A DNA stretch of 64,000 nucleotides from Oceanobacillus sojae (GTDB lineage Bacteria; Bacillota; Bacilli; Bacillales; Amphibacillaceae). Below the pieces are notes generated by a model that was not told the origin of the DNA, ran no database searches, and saw nothing but the letters and a program-made list of their open reading frames with translations. Position numbers and translations under genes: made by a program. The stretch spans positions 1,106,603-1,170,602 of the forward strand of contig NZ_LT727813.1 of the NCBI RefSeq assembly GCF_900162665.1, written 5' to 3'. Numbering within the stretch: position 1 is the stretch's first letter; every line of letters begins with the position of its first letter. Positions 8,370 through 16,428 of the stretch are shown piece by piece.

Positions 8370-9437
8370 CTATCCAACAAGGTGATTTTTTATTTTCCTT
8401 ATTTGTTCTAATTCAATTTGTTTCATAAGCTTCTTCATATACTGCCAATCAATTTTATTTTCATTGGTAACTGGCAACAGTATTTTTTGTTTCTTTAATC
8501 GCTTTGTTCCCATTTTTAATCCATAATCATACTTTTCCTTTTGTAATGTAATCATGTAAGTCAAAAATAATGAACTATACTTATTTCTGTAGTTAGGAAT
8601 TACCCTTCGAGTATCATTTCCAAATAAAGCTTCATATGGATGATAGAAGGCTTGTCCCACTGCACCATTACGATTAACAGATATTATATCACTCGATAAC
8701 GTCTTATTTTCATTGGATACAAAGTATCCTATTCCATTATTAGAAGCTCCAGCCGTTACATAAGGAATGTTTCCCTCTATACGTTCTTGAGCGTATATAT
8801 CTTGTCCCGAAAAAACTTCTGCTATTTCTTGAATTTCAAAAGAATTCCAAGATAACTTATCCCAATTTGATACTTCAATATTATCTATTTCTTTTGCTAA
8901 TTGATTGTACTTATCAGTTAAATACAGTAGTATTTTTTTTCGTTTGCTTTGATATATTTCATACCCTTGTTTTTCCATGTACTCCCAATAGATTCTGTTC
9001 TCATTATTTATAGGCAACATAACACGAGTATTTTTTAATCTTTTTAAAGTGGCTCCATTTCCACCCCAATTAAACTTTTCCATTTGAACCTTTAACAAAG
9101 GAATTAAAAAATAAGCAATATATTTGTTCATTCTTTTATGATTTAAAATTTGAATGTTTTGGCCTGTAAAAAAATCTGTTGGTTGATAAAATACTGTCTG
9201 TGTATCTAAACCAATAGTAATTACATTTCCTTTATTAATTTGGTATTTTTCTTCTTGATCTTTGGTAACGAACATATCAATTCCATTATTTAGTTCAGAT
9301 CTTGTGACATAAGGTATATTTCCAGGTTTTTGGTTAAGCTTATTTTTATCTATTTCACTAGTACTCGATGTTATTGAAAATATTCCATTATCCCCACCTA
9401 TTTGAAAATCATTCCAGCGGATATTATTCATTTTCAT
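8370..9437 (-). CDS. Specificity subunit of a BcgI-like (type IIB) restriction-modification system
   Basis: About 355 residues arranged as two related half-repeats, each with a target recognition domain: GNIPYVTRSELNNGIDMFV in the first and GNIPYVTAGASNNGIGYFV in the second. Each is followed by an aromatic/basic helix (YWEYMEKQG and DWQYMKKLM), the conserved spacer helices of HsdS-type subunits. Two recognition domains predict a bipartite target. The start is taken as ATG 9437 (MKMNNIRW), which overlaps the stop codon region of the upstream nuclease-methyltransferase gene; an upstream ATG at 9470 lacks support. The subunit size matches BcgI B (about 340 residues). It gives sequence specificity to both cutting and methylation. 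Confidence 0.82.
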   Translation of the reverse strand: MKMNNIRWNDFQIGGDNGIFSITSSTSEIDKNKLNQKPGNIPYVTRSELNNGIDMFVTKDQEEKYQINKGNVITIGLDTQTVFYQPTDFFTGQNIQILNHKRMNKYIAYFLIPLLKVQMEKFNWGGNGATLKRLKNTRVMLPINNENRIYWEYMEKQGYEIYQSKRKKILLYLTDKYNQLAKEIDNIEVSNWDKLSWNSFEIQEIAEVFSGQDIYAQERIEGNIPYVTAGASNNGIGYFVSNENKTLSSDIISVNRNGAVGQAFYHPYEALFGNDTRRVIPNYRNKYSSLFLTYMITLQKEKYDYGLKMGTKRLKKQKILLPVTNENKIDWQYMKKLMKQIELEQIRKIKNHLVG

Positions 9438-11349
9438 CACCAAAATCATTAAACAAATACTCTTTCCCATGAAGTACCATATCTATTTCAAAAGAAAGGT
9501 AATCGGAAATATGCTTTTCAAATTCCTCTCTAGAAGGAATTTCTTCATTAAAATAGTAAAATGAGTGTAACCATTCATCTTCAGAATCGATTTTTGTTTC
9601 GACACAGAAATTATTTTCAGCATCAATACGATCAAACCAAACATCTAAAAGATACTGTTTTTTATCTTTTGCTTGAGCTGTTTCTATTAACCCTATATGT
9701 TTGGATATTTTATATCCATCATCTTTGAAGTTTATAAATTTACATTTTTTATTATTATCATGAGGTATTCCACTAGTGAAAATCGCTATACATGGATTGA
9801 CACCAAAATTATAAAAAGTATCTTTATTAAGAGTAATAACTCCTTCAAGAGTATGTTTCTTTAATATGTTTCGTTTAATTTCCTTTTCCACATTCGTTTT
9901 CCCTGTCATAGAACTTTGAGGAACAATGACTGCCACTCGCCCACCTTCTACAAGGGAATCAAGTAAATGTTCAGTGAATGATATTTCATATAGATCAGGA
10001 TTTTTAGATGATCCTTGACTATATGGAGGGTTTAACATACCAACATTACAGCCTTTAAGTTGAATCTCAGATGGATTTAATCTTAAGAAATCAGTATTTT
10101 CAAGGTTACTTTTTCCATCACCACGTAAAATCATATTTGTGGTAGAAATCGTAAACATATAATTTTGAACTTCAATGCCATAAATTTGATCTTTTTTTAT
10201 GCTATTTCTTTTTGTTACATCATCATCATCTGTCTGTTCCAACATATGATGCATTGCAGCAACTAAAAAACCACCTGTCCCACAAGCGGGATCAAATACC
10301 TTATCATCGGATGATATTTCTAATAAATCACAAAATAAATCCGTAATATGTCGCGGTGTTAGAACAATACCCAAGGTTTGTCCATCTCCACCAGAATAAC
10401 TCATAAACTCACCATAAAAACGCCCCAAAATATCCTCTGAAGATTTTGAATATACAATATTAGTATAAACACGATTATATAAAAATTCCGTATAATATTT
10501 TAACGGCGTTTTACCAAGTGATTCGTTGATTTCATTAATTTGGACGGTATTTTTTATGATATCAAATTGACTCATTAATTTGTCTTTCTTAACGGTAGGA
10601 GAAACATTTGACCGTTGTAAATTATTTTCGATTGCACTATATATTTTTTGACCATCAGTCACTGTTGTATCTCCTGTTAAAGATTCAATTGAAAAGCTAC
10701 CATGTTCTGTTTCCCTCAATGCTAATAAGATTCCAGATACAATTAATGGCTTGTCTTTATCCTGAATAGCTCCATAATTTCTCAAATCTTCATGTAATTC
10801 TTGAGCATCTTTCAATATCATTGTTAATTCTTTTTCTTTGTCTGTATCTTCTTCAAGTACTTCTTTTATATAATATTCTTGAATATTTTTATGACTAAAT
10901 GAAATAAATGTTTCAATTTCAGGAAGTTCTTTGTGCCCGCCTCTTTCATCTACAAATATTGGAGAGATATAATGCCTTTTTTCGTTACCTGACACCCCAA
11001 TAGCAAAAATCTTTTTAAAGTTTGTTTCTCGTGCAATATGCTTTGCATAATACAATGCACCATTTACCGCATAATCTCTTACTGAGGATGTTTCCCGAAT
11101 AATTAATCCATCCTCACTTCTATCAATATGTTTGCTCGTATTAAATTTATTTTCTATAATGATAACAAAATCATTGACTACACCAACATATTCAGGTCTT
11201 CCTACATTTCCCGATCCACTTTTTGAAGCAGTCTTTAGAGCTTCATTAATTTCTTTAATATTACTTCCTTGTGGAGACATTATTTTTCCAAGACTTGCTT
11301 CTTTCAATAAATCATATACCCATAAATCTGTACTTGCTTCATTCGTCAT
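9424..11349 (-). CDS. BcgI-like fused restriction endonuclease/N6-adenine methyltransferase
   Basis: 641 residues. The N-terminal domain has a PD-(D/E)xK nuclease signature: PEY at 52-54 and D60 followed by E66-N-K68. The central and C-terminal part is an N6-adenine methyltransferase with SAM motif VFDPACGTGGF (351-361) and catalytic NPPY (440-443). A nuclease fused to a type I-like methylase, plus a separate specificity subunit and no HsdR, is the architecture of BcgI-type IIB enzymes, which cut on both sides of a bipartite site; BcgI A has almost the same length. Ribosome site AGAGGT precedes ATG 11349. The gene overlaps the specificity gene by 14 bp. It is cargo of the mobile element and may stabilise it or exclude phage. 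Confidence 0.85.
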   Translation of the reverse strand: MTNEASTDLWVYDLLKEASLGKIMSPQGSNIKEINEALKTASKSGSGNVGRPEYVGVVNDFVIIIENKFNTSKHIDRSEDGLIIRETSSVRDYAVNGALYYAKHIARETNFKKIFAIGVSGNEKRHYISPIFVDERGGHKELPEIETFISFSHKNIQEYYIKEVLEEDTDKEKELTMILKDAQELHEDLRNYGAIQDKDKPLIVSGILLALRETEHGSFSIESLTGDTTVTDGQKIYSAIENNLQRSNVSPTVKKDKLMSQFDIIKNTVQINEINESLGKTPLKYYTEFLYNRVYTNIVYSKSSEDILGRFYGEFMSYSGGDGQTLGIVLTPRHITDLFCDLLEISSDDKVFDPACGTGGFLVAAMHHMLEQTDDDDVTKRNSIKKDQIYGIEVQNYMFTISTTNMILRGDGKSNLENTDFLRLNPSEIQLKGCNVGMLNPPYSQGSSKNPDLYEISFTEHLLDSLVEGGRVAVIVPQSSMTGKTNVEKEIKRNILKKHTLEGVITLNKDTFYNFGVNPCIAIFTSGIPHDNNKKCKFINFKDDGYKISKHIGLIETAQAKDKKQYLLDVWFDRIDAENNFCVETKIDSEDEWLHSFYYFNEEIPSREEFEKHISDYLSFEIDMVLHGKEYLFNDFGDENE

Positions 11350-11386
11350 ATAATTACCTCTTTTTTATCTAGTATTCTAAGATAAT

Positions 11387-11429
11387 AATATCATACTGTA
11401 TTAACTAAAATCATTATAAGTATGATATT
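11387..11429. promoter_or_regulatory. Inverted-repeat operator candidate upstream of the restriction-modification operon
   Basis: A perfect 11-bp dyad, AATATCATACT (11387-11397) and AGTATGATATT (11419-11429), lies 38-80 bp upstream of the methylase-nuclease start. Inside it, on the minus strand, is TATAAT, so a bound protein would cover a promoter. A second nested pair, ATACTGT (11394-11400) and ACAGTAT (11434-11440), overlaps it. No dedicated controller gene is recognisable next to it. Confidence 0.5.
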
Positions 11430-11478
11430 TCGCACAGTATAGATGACTTGAAGAAAAAAGGGAATGGTTTCTCCCTTT

Positions 11479-11922
11479 TTAAATATAGCCTCTTTCTTTC
11501 AGGCTAGTAAAACTGTTATCACTATTTACCACTAAGTGATCAAGCACTTCGATGCCTAGTAACTTTCCAGCTTCGACTAACCTCTTTGTAACGTTAATAT
11601 CTTCCATCGATGGTTTTATGTCACCGCTTGGATGCTGATGTGCAACAATGACACTAGCTGCGTTATTAAGTATCGCTGATTTAAACACCTCGCGTGGATG
11701 TACAATCGAGGAATTTAACGAACCAACATGACAACGATGAACTGCAACAACATTATTTTTCGTATTTAAACATATAACAAAGAACACTTCACGATCATCA
11801 CGACCAATAAAGCGAGACGCTATCTTTGCTCCGTCTTCTGGACTACGAATGATATAATCAACACCTTCTTCAGCCTCTCTGATAATTTGTTCAATGCGAA
11901 CTACTTCTAAAATGGTTTCCAT
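11479..11922 (-). CDS. radC: Short RadC-family JAB/MPN-domain protein
   Basis: 147 residues, only the C-terminal JAB1/MPN-like part of RadC; the N-terminal helix-hairpin-helix half of the about 225-residue chromosomal RadC is missing. The zinc-site signature is present: AHQHPSGD near residue 95, and a conserved NTKNNVVAVHR region before it. Short RadC proteins are frequent passengers on plasmids, integrative elements and phages; despite the name, a direct repair role is doubtful. It is transcribed in the same direction as the downstream restriction-modification genes, and a hairpin covers its ribosome site. Confidence 0.85.
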   Translation of the reverse strand: METILEVVRIEQIIREAEEGVDYIIRSPEDGAKIASRFIGRDDREVFFVICLNTKNNVVAVHRCHVGSLNSSIVHPREVFKSAILNNAASVIVAHQHPSGDIKPSMEDINVTKRLVEAGKLLGIEVLDHLVVNSDNSFTSLKERGYI

Positions 11923-11932
11923 CTAGATCAAC

Positions 11933-11973
11933 CTCTCTATTATTTTTTTGACCTTTTTGGTCACCATAGAGAG
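11933..11973 (-). promoter_or_regulatory. Hairpin sequestering the radC ribosome-binding site
   Basis: On the minus strand CTCTCTAT (11973-11966) can pair with ATAGAGAG (11940-11933), and TGACC with GGTCA inside it (11949-11963). The 3' arm contains the GAGAGG that serves as Shine-Dalgarno for the radC ATG at 11922, so folding would block initiation. Confidence 0.4.
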
Positions 11974-12274
11974 AATCTTTGCATCGATTAATGTCAAGTG
12001 GCGTTAGTAGCAAAGCTATCGAGTGATTCGTATATGTTTTGAGGAAGCCCAATGAATTAGGGTGCGTTAAAAGCGTTAATTGCTTTCTTACGCACCCTTA
12101 TCCTACTTGGCTGACTCATAACATCCGAAGAACGAAGACCCTTTACTTAATCGATAATTCGTCTCAGCTTTATAGACGAATTAGAAGATTATAATTAGGA
12201 GAGCTGAAAAGGAAAAAAGTAACAACCAAACATAACACACCATCATCTTCTTTTTGACTTAAGAACTATTTAGT
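11974..12274. other. Non-coding region with two strong hairpins inside the element
   Basis: No convincing gene. Two inverted repeats stand out: GGGTGCGT (12060-12067) with ACGCACCC (12090-12097), extended inward by AAAAGC/GCTTTCTT, and TAATTCGTCT (12155-12164) with AGACGAATTA (12174-12183). Neither is followed by a T-run. In ICEBs1-type elements structured single-strand origins (sso) have been found, and this is a candidate for such a function. Confidence 0.4.
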
Positions 12275-12847
12275 TTATTTTTTATAGAACTTCTTTTTAA
12301 TATATTCGTCCGCTTCAATTCCATCTTGGTGGTAAGGATTTTCACCTCTTATGAACAATTTGTTTTCAAGTTCCTTTTCATCAAATTCAACGTTAGGGAA
12401 TAAATGCTCAAAACACATTTCTACTTTTTCTTTAAATATTATTTCTTTCGCTTCTTTCTCATACGCATATCCAATGGAGTCAGCATGAGTCATTTCGTCA
12501 TATCCATTTTCCATCAAGTGGTTTTGATATTCTACAAAAACTTTAAATTGTTCTTCTGCTTTCTTCTCTTTCCACTTTTCATCCAAATATTTGTCTCTAC
12601 GTTGTAATAGGTTTTTTTGTTTTACATGTTCAATTTTTAAAACATCATCTTTTCTATACTTAATATCTGCATTTCTTTTCGGGGGTGGCGATGTAATGTG
12701 CTCAATTTGTAATTCATCTATCCATCTTTTGATTGTTTTCGGAGTCACAATATAAGGCGTCTGATATTTCTCTTCAAAATACATTAAAATTTCCTTTGGG
12801 CTTACTTCATCATTTAATTCATTGATTTTCTTAAGCAAGATAAACAT
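12275..12847 (-). CDS. Putative DNA-binding protein, possible element regulator
   Basis: 190 residues, no family recognised with certainty. Residues about 15-50 look like a winged or simple helix-turn-helix (SPKEILMYF...VTPKTIKRWIDEL), followed by a lysine/glutamate-rich probable coiled coil (70-110) and an acidic C-terminal part. It is transcribed divergently from the mobilization genes, the position occupied by immR in ICEBs1, so regulation of the operon starting at 13031 is a reasonable guess. No ImmA-type protease gene is adjacent. Confidence 0.6.
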   Translation of the reverse strand: MFILLKKINELNDEVSPKEILMYFEEKYQTPYIVTPKTIKRWIDELQIEHITSPPPKRNADIKYRKDDVLKIEHVKQKNLLQRRDKYLDEKWKEKKAEEQFKVFVEYQNHLMENGYDEMTHADSIGYAYEKEAKEIIFKEKVEMCFEHLFPNVEFDEKELENKLFIRGENPYHQDGIEADEYIKKKFYKK

Positions 12848-12905
12848 CCCCTTTGTTTTCTAGTTACACCACACCTCACAAATGTCGTTATAAATAAACG
12901 AAATT

Positions 12906-12982
12906 TCCTTATAATATATACTATCATATAGATATTTAAGTGTAAATATTCTATTTCTATGTCCTTATACAAGTCCGTATAA
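12906..12982. promoter_or_regulatory. Operator-like repeats between the divergent element operons
   Basis: Three similar octamers: TCCTTATA (12906-12913), TCCTTATA (12962-12969) and TCCGTATA (12974-12981). The last two overlap the perfect dyad TTATAC-AAGTCC-GTATAA (12965-12982), which covers the -35 of the rightward promoter. This is the arrangement expected for a repressor site; the binding protein is not known. Confidence 0.4.
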
Positions 12983-12994
12983 TCATTGTATAAT
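12965..12994 (+). promoter_or_regulatory. Promoter of the mobilization operon
   Basis: TTATAC (12965-12970), an 18-bp spacer and a consensus TATAAT (12989-12994) with TG-like upstream bases, 36 bp before the first gene of the rightward operon. The weak -35 within a dyad suggests the promoter is controlled. Confidence 0.55.
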
Positions 12995-13030
12995 TAGAGT
13001 AAGTTAAAAAAGAAAAGAGGTGAGTCGCCT

Positions 13031-13294
13031 ATGCTTAGAGAAAAGCATAATCTATCAAACATGGAGCCGTCATATTCTGATCTAGACAGCTTTCTGGAAG
13101 ATTTAAAAAATGAAATAATCTACAATTCTTTTAGCACACAACTTGAGTTACTAAAAAATTACAGACAGGAACAAAGAACAGACGCAATTACATTAGATTT
13201 CTACAATTATACCTTGGAGTTACCTGGCACTAATGAAGTAGTTGAAGCAATGCGCTGCTTAGAACATGCAATAGAAAAAACAAAAAATAATTAA
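13031..13294 (+). CDS. Small element protein, YdcO-like by size and position
   Basis: 87 residues, acidic, largely helical in appearance, with ribosome site AGAGGTGAG upstream of ATG 13031. It is the first gene of the rightward operon and precedes the HelP-like gene, which is the position and size of ydcO in ICEBs1 (function unknown there). I recognise no motif, so the assignment rests on context only. Confidence 0.6.
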   Translation: MLREKHNLSNMEPSYSDLDSFLEDLKNEIIYNSFSTQLELLKNYRQEQRTDAITLDFYNYTLELPGTNEVVEAMRCLEHAIEKTKNN

Positions 13295-13312
13295 AGAAAG
13301 AGGTAATGCACT

Positions 13313-13699
13313 ATGCCGATTGCAAACGCGTGGGTATTCACGGAGACAAAGTTCAAGGCTGAAGAATTCTTAAATAACACAGGGAACATTTTCAGGTTGG
13401 TATCACAAAGAGCTTATGTGAGTAAAAAAGATCCAGAGGAAAAAGGAGTTACTCTGAATCTGCAAATCACAAAAGATGACACGGATTATGGCGTTGATAA
13501 AAAGACTGGATTCCAACGTGATAACAACATCCTTAACACGTTTGAAGTTACAATCCTAAATAACAAGGAACACCTTGATATTAAAAAAGGGGAATATCTA
13601 CGTTTAGTAGATTATATACCAGAAAAATCCTTTATTATCGGATTCGATTTAATACTCCGATTTAAAGATGTAGAGAAAGTTAATGTTAAAACGAAGTAA
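13313..13699 (+). CDS. HelP/YdcP-like DUF961 protein (helicase processivity factor)
   Basis: 128 residues matching the DUF961 family in length and pattern (MPIANAWVFTETKF start, then a GVTLNLQITKDD segment and a GFDLILRFKDVEKV end). In ICEBs1 the homologous HelP binds DNA and helps the host helicase PcrA unwind the element during rolling-circle replication and transfer. Here it is second in the rightward operon, 18 bp after the previous gene, and its 3' end overlaps the coupling-protein gene by 17 bp, indicating coupled expression. Confidence 0.8.
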   Translation: MPIANAWVFTETKFKAEEFLNNTGNIFRLVSQRAYVSKKDPEEKGVTLNLQITKDDTDYGVDKKTGFQRDNNILNTFEVTILNNKEHLDIKKGEYLRLVDYIPEKSFIIGFDLILRFKDVEKVNVKTK

Positions 13700-15053
13700 G
13701 TTAAGAACACAAAGACAGCAGAATGGAATCTTCATAACTAACATGTTTATATTGCTGTCAATAGTAATGTTGCTTGTAAACATTATTGATTCCCAACTTA
13801 TGTTGGGAATCAATAAACATGTGAATTTATTACTTATCGGTTTTATGATAGTCGTATCTTTGATTCAAACTATCATATGGCTATTTCGAAATAAAGCTCA
13901 TATGGGCATTAAGTATGCTATTTATCACTATTTAACTGTTATAAAAATAAGAAAAGCATTTCTCGATGCTAACTATTATAACAAAAGGTTCTATTTCAAT
14001 AATGAAATAGCTGATTTGCCGAAAGTGAAATTGGAATTTTCCAATTCCTTCTCGAAGGCAACCTTATTTATCGAGAACATCAATATCAATAAAGCCATTG
14101 GTGACATAAATATTTCCTTTGCACTGAGTAATTTTGTAGTTGACGTTGCTTATCTATCGAATGATGAAAATTTCCATGTGTTCGAAATATACGATAGCAA
14201 TATAGACCAACAGTATAAGTTTGATAGTTTTACTTCCTTTAAGAAACAGTCAGATCAAATTGGAAATTACTCTTTGTTTATTGATAAGTCGATTGAGATC
14301 TCTCTATACGGTACATTACTAGTTGGACAAACAGGTTCTGGAAAAACCTATGCACTTTATTCACTCATCCTACAAATGCTTACTAAAAAGGTGCATTATA
14401 ATCTTTACTTTGCTGACCCTAAAAATTCTAGCCTTGCTGTACTTGGAGACAAGATTTCAAAGGAAAATACGGTTACTGAAATAGAGGGTATTATTGAACT
14501 ATTATGGAGATTCAATCAATCAATGATAGAAAGAAAAGAATCTATTAAAGAAAAGCTGAACACTAAGTTGGAAGGAACATATGCCGACTTTGGATATGAA
14601 CCGCATATTTTCATCTTTGATGAATTTGCAAGTTTTCAAACTGTCTTACAGACTATGGAAAAGAAAAAACGTGATGAGGTAATGAAATTATTATCACAGG
14701 TGGTTTTACAAGGAAGACAATTGGGATTTTTCCTATGGATTGTTATGCAAAAATCAGATGCTTCTTTATTGCCTACGAATTTACGTGAGAATTTGCCTGT
14801 TAAATTCGTACTCGGAAATGCTGAAAGTCAAACTTATACAACAGCATTTGGAAATGGTGTAGATATACCAGAGAAAAATTTCAAATTAGGACAAGGTGTC
14901 TTTACTTGTCCAATTATCGCTAAAAGACCTAGACTATGTCATTTTAGTTACTTGAACTTTGACATATTGAAAGCTGTGAATCACTTAAACAAGGGACGGG
15001 GGTTTTGTAAAAACCCCCGTCCCACAAAACAAGAAAACCACAGTTTCCATTGA
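13683..15053 (+). CDS. FtsK/SpoIIIE-type coupling protein (ConQ-like)
   Basis: 456 residues. Two N-terminal transmembrane segments (about 15-36 and 43-66) are followed by an FtsK-type ATPase domain with Walker A GQTGSGKT (about 217-224) and Walker B HIFIFDEFASF (about 306). This matches ConQ/Orf21-type coupling proteins (ICEBs1, Tn916), which bring the relaxase-DNA complex to the conjugation channel. It starts inside the HelP-like gene. The C-terminus is encoded by a GC-rich inverted repeat (14993-15023), the candidate oriT. Keeping its own coupling protein but no channel is a known design among mobilizable elements. Confidence 0.87.
   Translation: MLKRSKLRTQRQQNGIFITNMFILLSIVMLLVNIIDSQLMLGINKHVNLLLIGFMIVVSLIQTIIWLFRNKAHMGIKYAIYHYLTVIKIRKAFLDANYYNKRFYFNNEIADLPKVKLEFSNSFSKATLFIENININKAIGDINISFALSNFVVDVAYLSNDENFHVFEIYDSNIDQQYKFDSFTSFKKQSDQIGNYSLFIDKSIEISLYGTLLVGQTGSGKTYALYSLILQMLTKKVHYNLYFADPKNSSLAVLGDKISKENTVTEIEGIIELLWRFNQSMIERKESIKEKLNTKLEGTYADFGYEPHIFIFDEFASFQTVLQTMEKKKRDEVMKLLSQVVLQGRQLGFFLWIVMQKSDASLLPTNLRENLPVKFVLGNAESQTYTTAFGNGVDIPEKNFKLGQGVFTCPIIAKRPRLCHFSYLNFDILKAVNHLNKGRGFCKNPRPTKQENHSFH
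14993..15023 (+). other. oriT: Candidate origin of transfer (oriT) hairpin
   Basis: GGGACGGGGGTTTT (14993-15006) and AAAACCCCCGTCCC (15010-15023) are perfect 14-bp inverted repeats with a 3-nt spacer. They overlap the last codons of the coupling-protein gene and end 66 bp before the relaxase start. In ICEBs1 and Tn916 oriT lies at this same junction and includes a G/C-tract inverted repeat. No T-run follows, so it is not a normal terminator. Confidence 0.6.
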
Positions 15054-15089
15054 TATATCAACGTTTATTGACTTGAAAGGAGTGATCTC

Positions 15090-16196
15090 TTGTTAGATGT
15101 TCAAGTCGATGAATTTACACTTGTCCTCCAAACCACAAAAAGACCTAATTATATGGAACAATGGGAAGGTATGGCAACTAACATCATTATGGAATTCGTT
15201 AGATTGGCAAAGATAGAACCAGCATTAGGAAGAATCGAAGATGCAACACAGCCATTGCCACAGGGTTATTCAAATGGCTATACATGCGAAGGAGCAACGT
15301 ATTATTTTGCAATTGCATATCATATCGATTTTATTCAGATGGGTATTTGTGTAAAATTTTCTGCTCATGCTTGGATGGAATACAGAAAACAATACGAAGC
15401 ATTGTTTGGTCATTCCATACAGTTACACAATTTCATTGCAAATATTAATAATACTGACCTATACACATCACGACTTTCAAGAATAGATATTGCAATTGAT
15501 TTTATTAATGAGAAGGTTTCCGTAAATACGATTTACAATCAGCTTTCTAAAAAAAATCAAATTGTTAAAACTGCTACTGGCAGAAAAAATCACTCTAATC
15601 TATCTGGAATAACGCAAAACAATATAACTTCAACCTTTTATCTTGGTACAAAGGGTAAAAATATTAAAGCTTTGTTACGAGTCTATGATAAGAAAAAGGA
15701 ACAGTTTGAAACAATGGGTACTCGTTACGAGGAAGCTCTACAATACGATAACTGGGTACGTTTTGAAGCCTCATATAAAGGTAACTATGCACATGATTTA
15801 TCGTATGAATTAGAAAATATAAAAAGCGATACAGAACTGAAGGATATGCTCGTATCAGCTTTAACCGACCGTTATCAATTTTATTATGCTAAAACTGATA
15901 GACTGGCAACTTATAGTAAAAAGATGCTTGATTTGCTTAACCAGAAAAGTTTTATGTTTAGTTCTCCTTCTCCCCGAATGAATTTGTTGGAGCAGTCACA
16001 GAAACATATTTTAAATGGTTCTGGATTATTTCCATACTTGTATAAGATTCATCATATCTGGGGGGACAAAGGTTTAAAAGATTGCTTAACTTTTTTGTAC
16101 GATGAATATGAAAATTATGAGCCAAATGATGACGTGCTATTATGGCTAAAAAAATATTCTGTATTGTATATGAAACAAGGTTATCCATTTAAATAA
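15090..16196 (+). CDS. Rep_trans/NicK-type (MOBT) relaxase
   Basis: 368 residues, starting at a TTG with AAAGGAG 8 bp upstream. Recognisable features of the rolling-circle initiator/relaxase family include the VDEFTLVLQT start, SRIDIAIDF (about residues 131-139) and a LLRVYDKKKEQ block (about 193-203) containing the likely catalytic tyrosine. In ICEBs1 NicK nicks oriT for both transfer and plasmid-like replication. It follows the coupling-protein gene by 36 bp across the oriT candidate. Intact and of usual length. Confidence 0.87.
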   Translation: MLDVQVDEFTLVLQTTKRPNYMEQWEGMATNIIMEFVRLAKIEPALGRIEDATQPLPQGYSNGYTCEGATYYFAIAYHIDFIQMGICVKFSAHAWMEYRKQYEALFGHSIQLHNFIANINNTDLYTSRLSRIDIAIDFINEKVSVNTIYNQLSKKNQIVKTATGRKNHSNLSGITQNNITSTFYLGTKGKNIKALLRVYDKKKEQFETMGTRYEEALQYDNWVRFEASYKGNYAHDLSYELENIKSDTELKDMLVSALTDRYQFYYAKTDRLATYSKKMLDLLNQKSFMFSSPSPRMNLLEQSQKHILNGSGLFPYLYKIHHIWGDKGLKDCLTFLYDEYENYEPNDDVLLWLKKYSVLYMKQGYPFK

Positions 16197-16221
16197 TAAA
16201 TTCAAGGAGGACGATATCTCT

Positions 16222-16419
16222 ATGAGCACCAATACGATTTCAAAAAATTATCCATATCTTTTAACCAGAGAACAAGCGTCTCGTTTCCTAGGTATAGACC
16301 CAAAGTCTTTCGATAAATACATTCGACCACATGAAGAGCTAAATCGCTTTATGGTTGGTAAACAGGAACGATACACAATGAAATCATTAATAAACTTTAT
16401 CGAAAAACACTCCGTTTAA
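16222..16419 (+). CDS. xis: Excisionase-like small DNA-binding protein
   Basis: 65 residues with a MerR/Xis-like winged helix: YLLTREQASRFLGIDPKSFDKYI followed by a basic RYTMKSLINFI. A good AAGGAGG site lies 11 bp upstream. Size, fold and position directly before the integrase gene match excisionases of Tn916-type elements, which bend the element ends and bias recombination to excision. Confidence 0.75.
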   Translation: MSTNTISKNYPYLLTREQASRFLGIDPKSFDKYIRPHEELNRFMVGKQERYTMKSLINFIEKHSV

Positions 16420-16428
16420 ACTGACGAC

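Noticed and set aside
8370-11349. Reading the restriction genes as a type I system that has lost hsdR
   Set aside because: The methylase has an extra N-terminal domain with a D-(x)5-ExK nuclease signature, so the nuclease is fused rather than lost.
12060-12097. Intrinsic terminator of the 190-aa gene or of radC
   Set aside because: No T-run on either side; position is far from the 3' end of a gene.
14993-15023. Terminator of the coupling-protein gene
   Set aside because: The stem is not followed by a T-run on either strand and lies before the stop codon.
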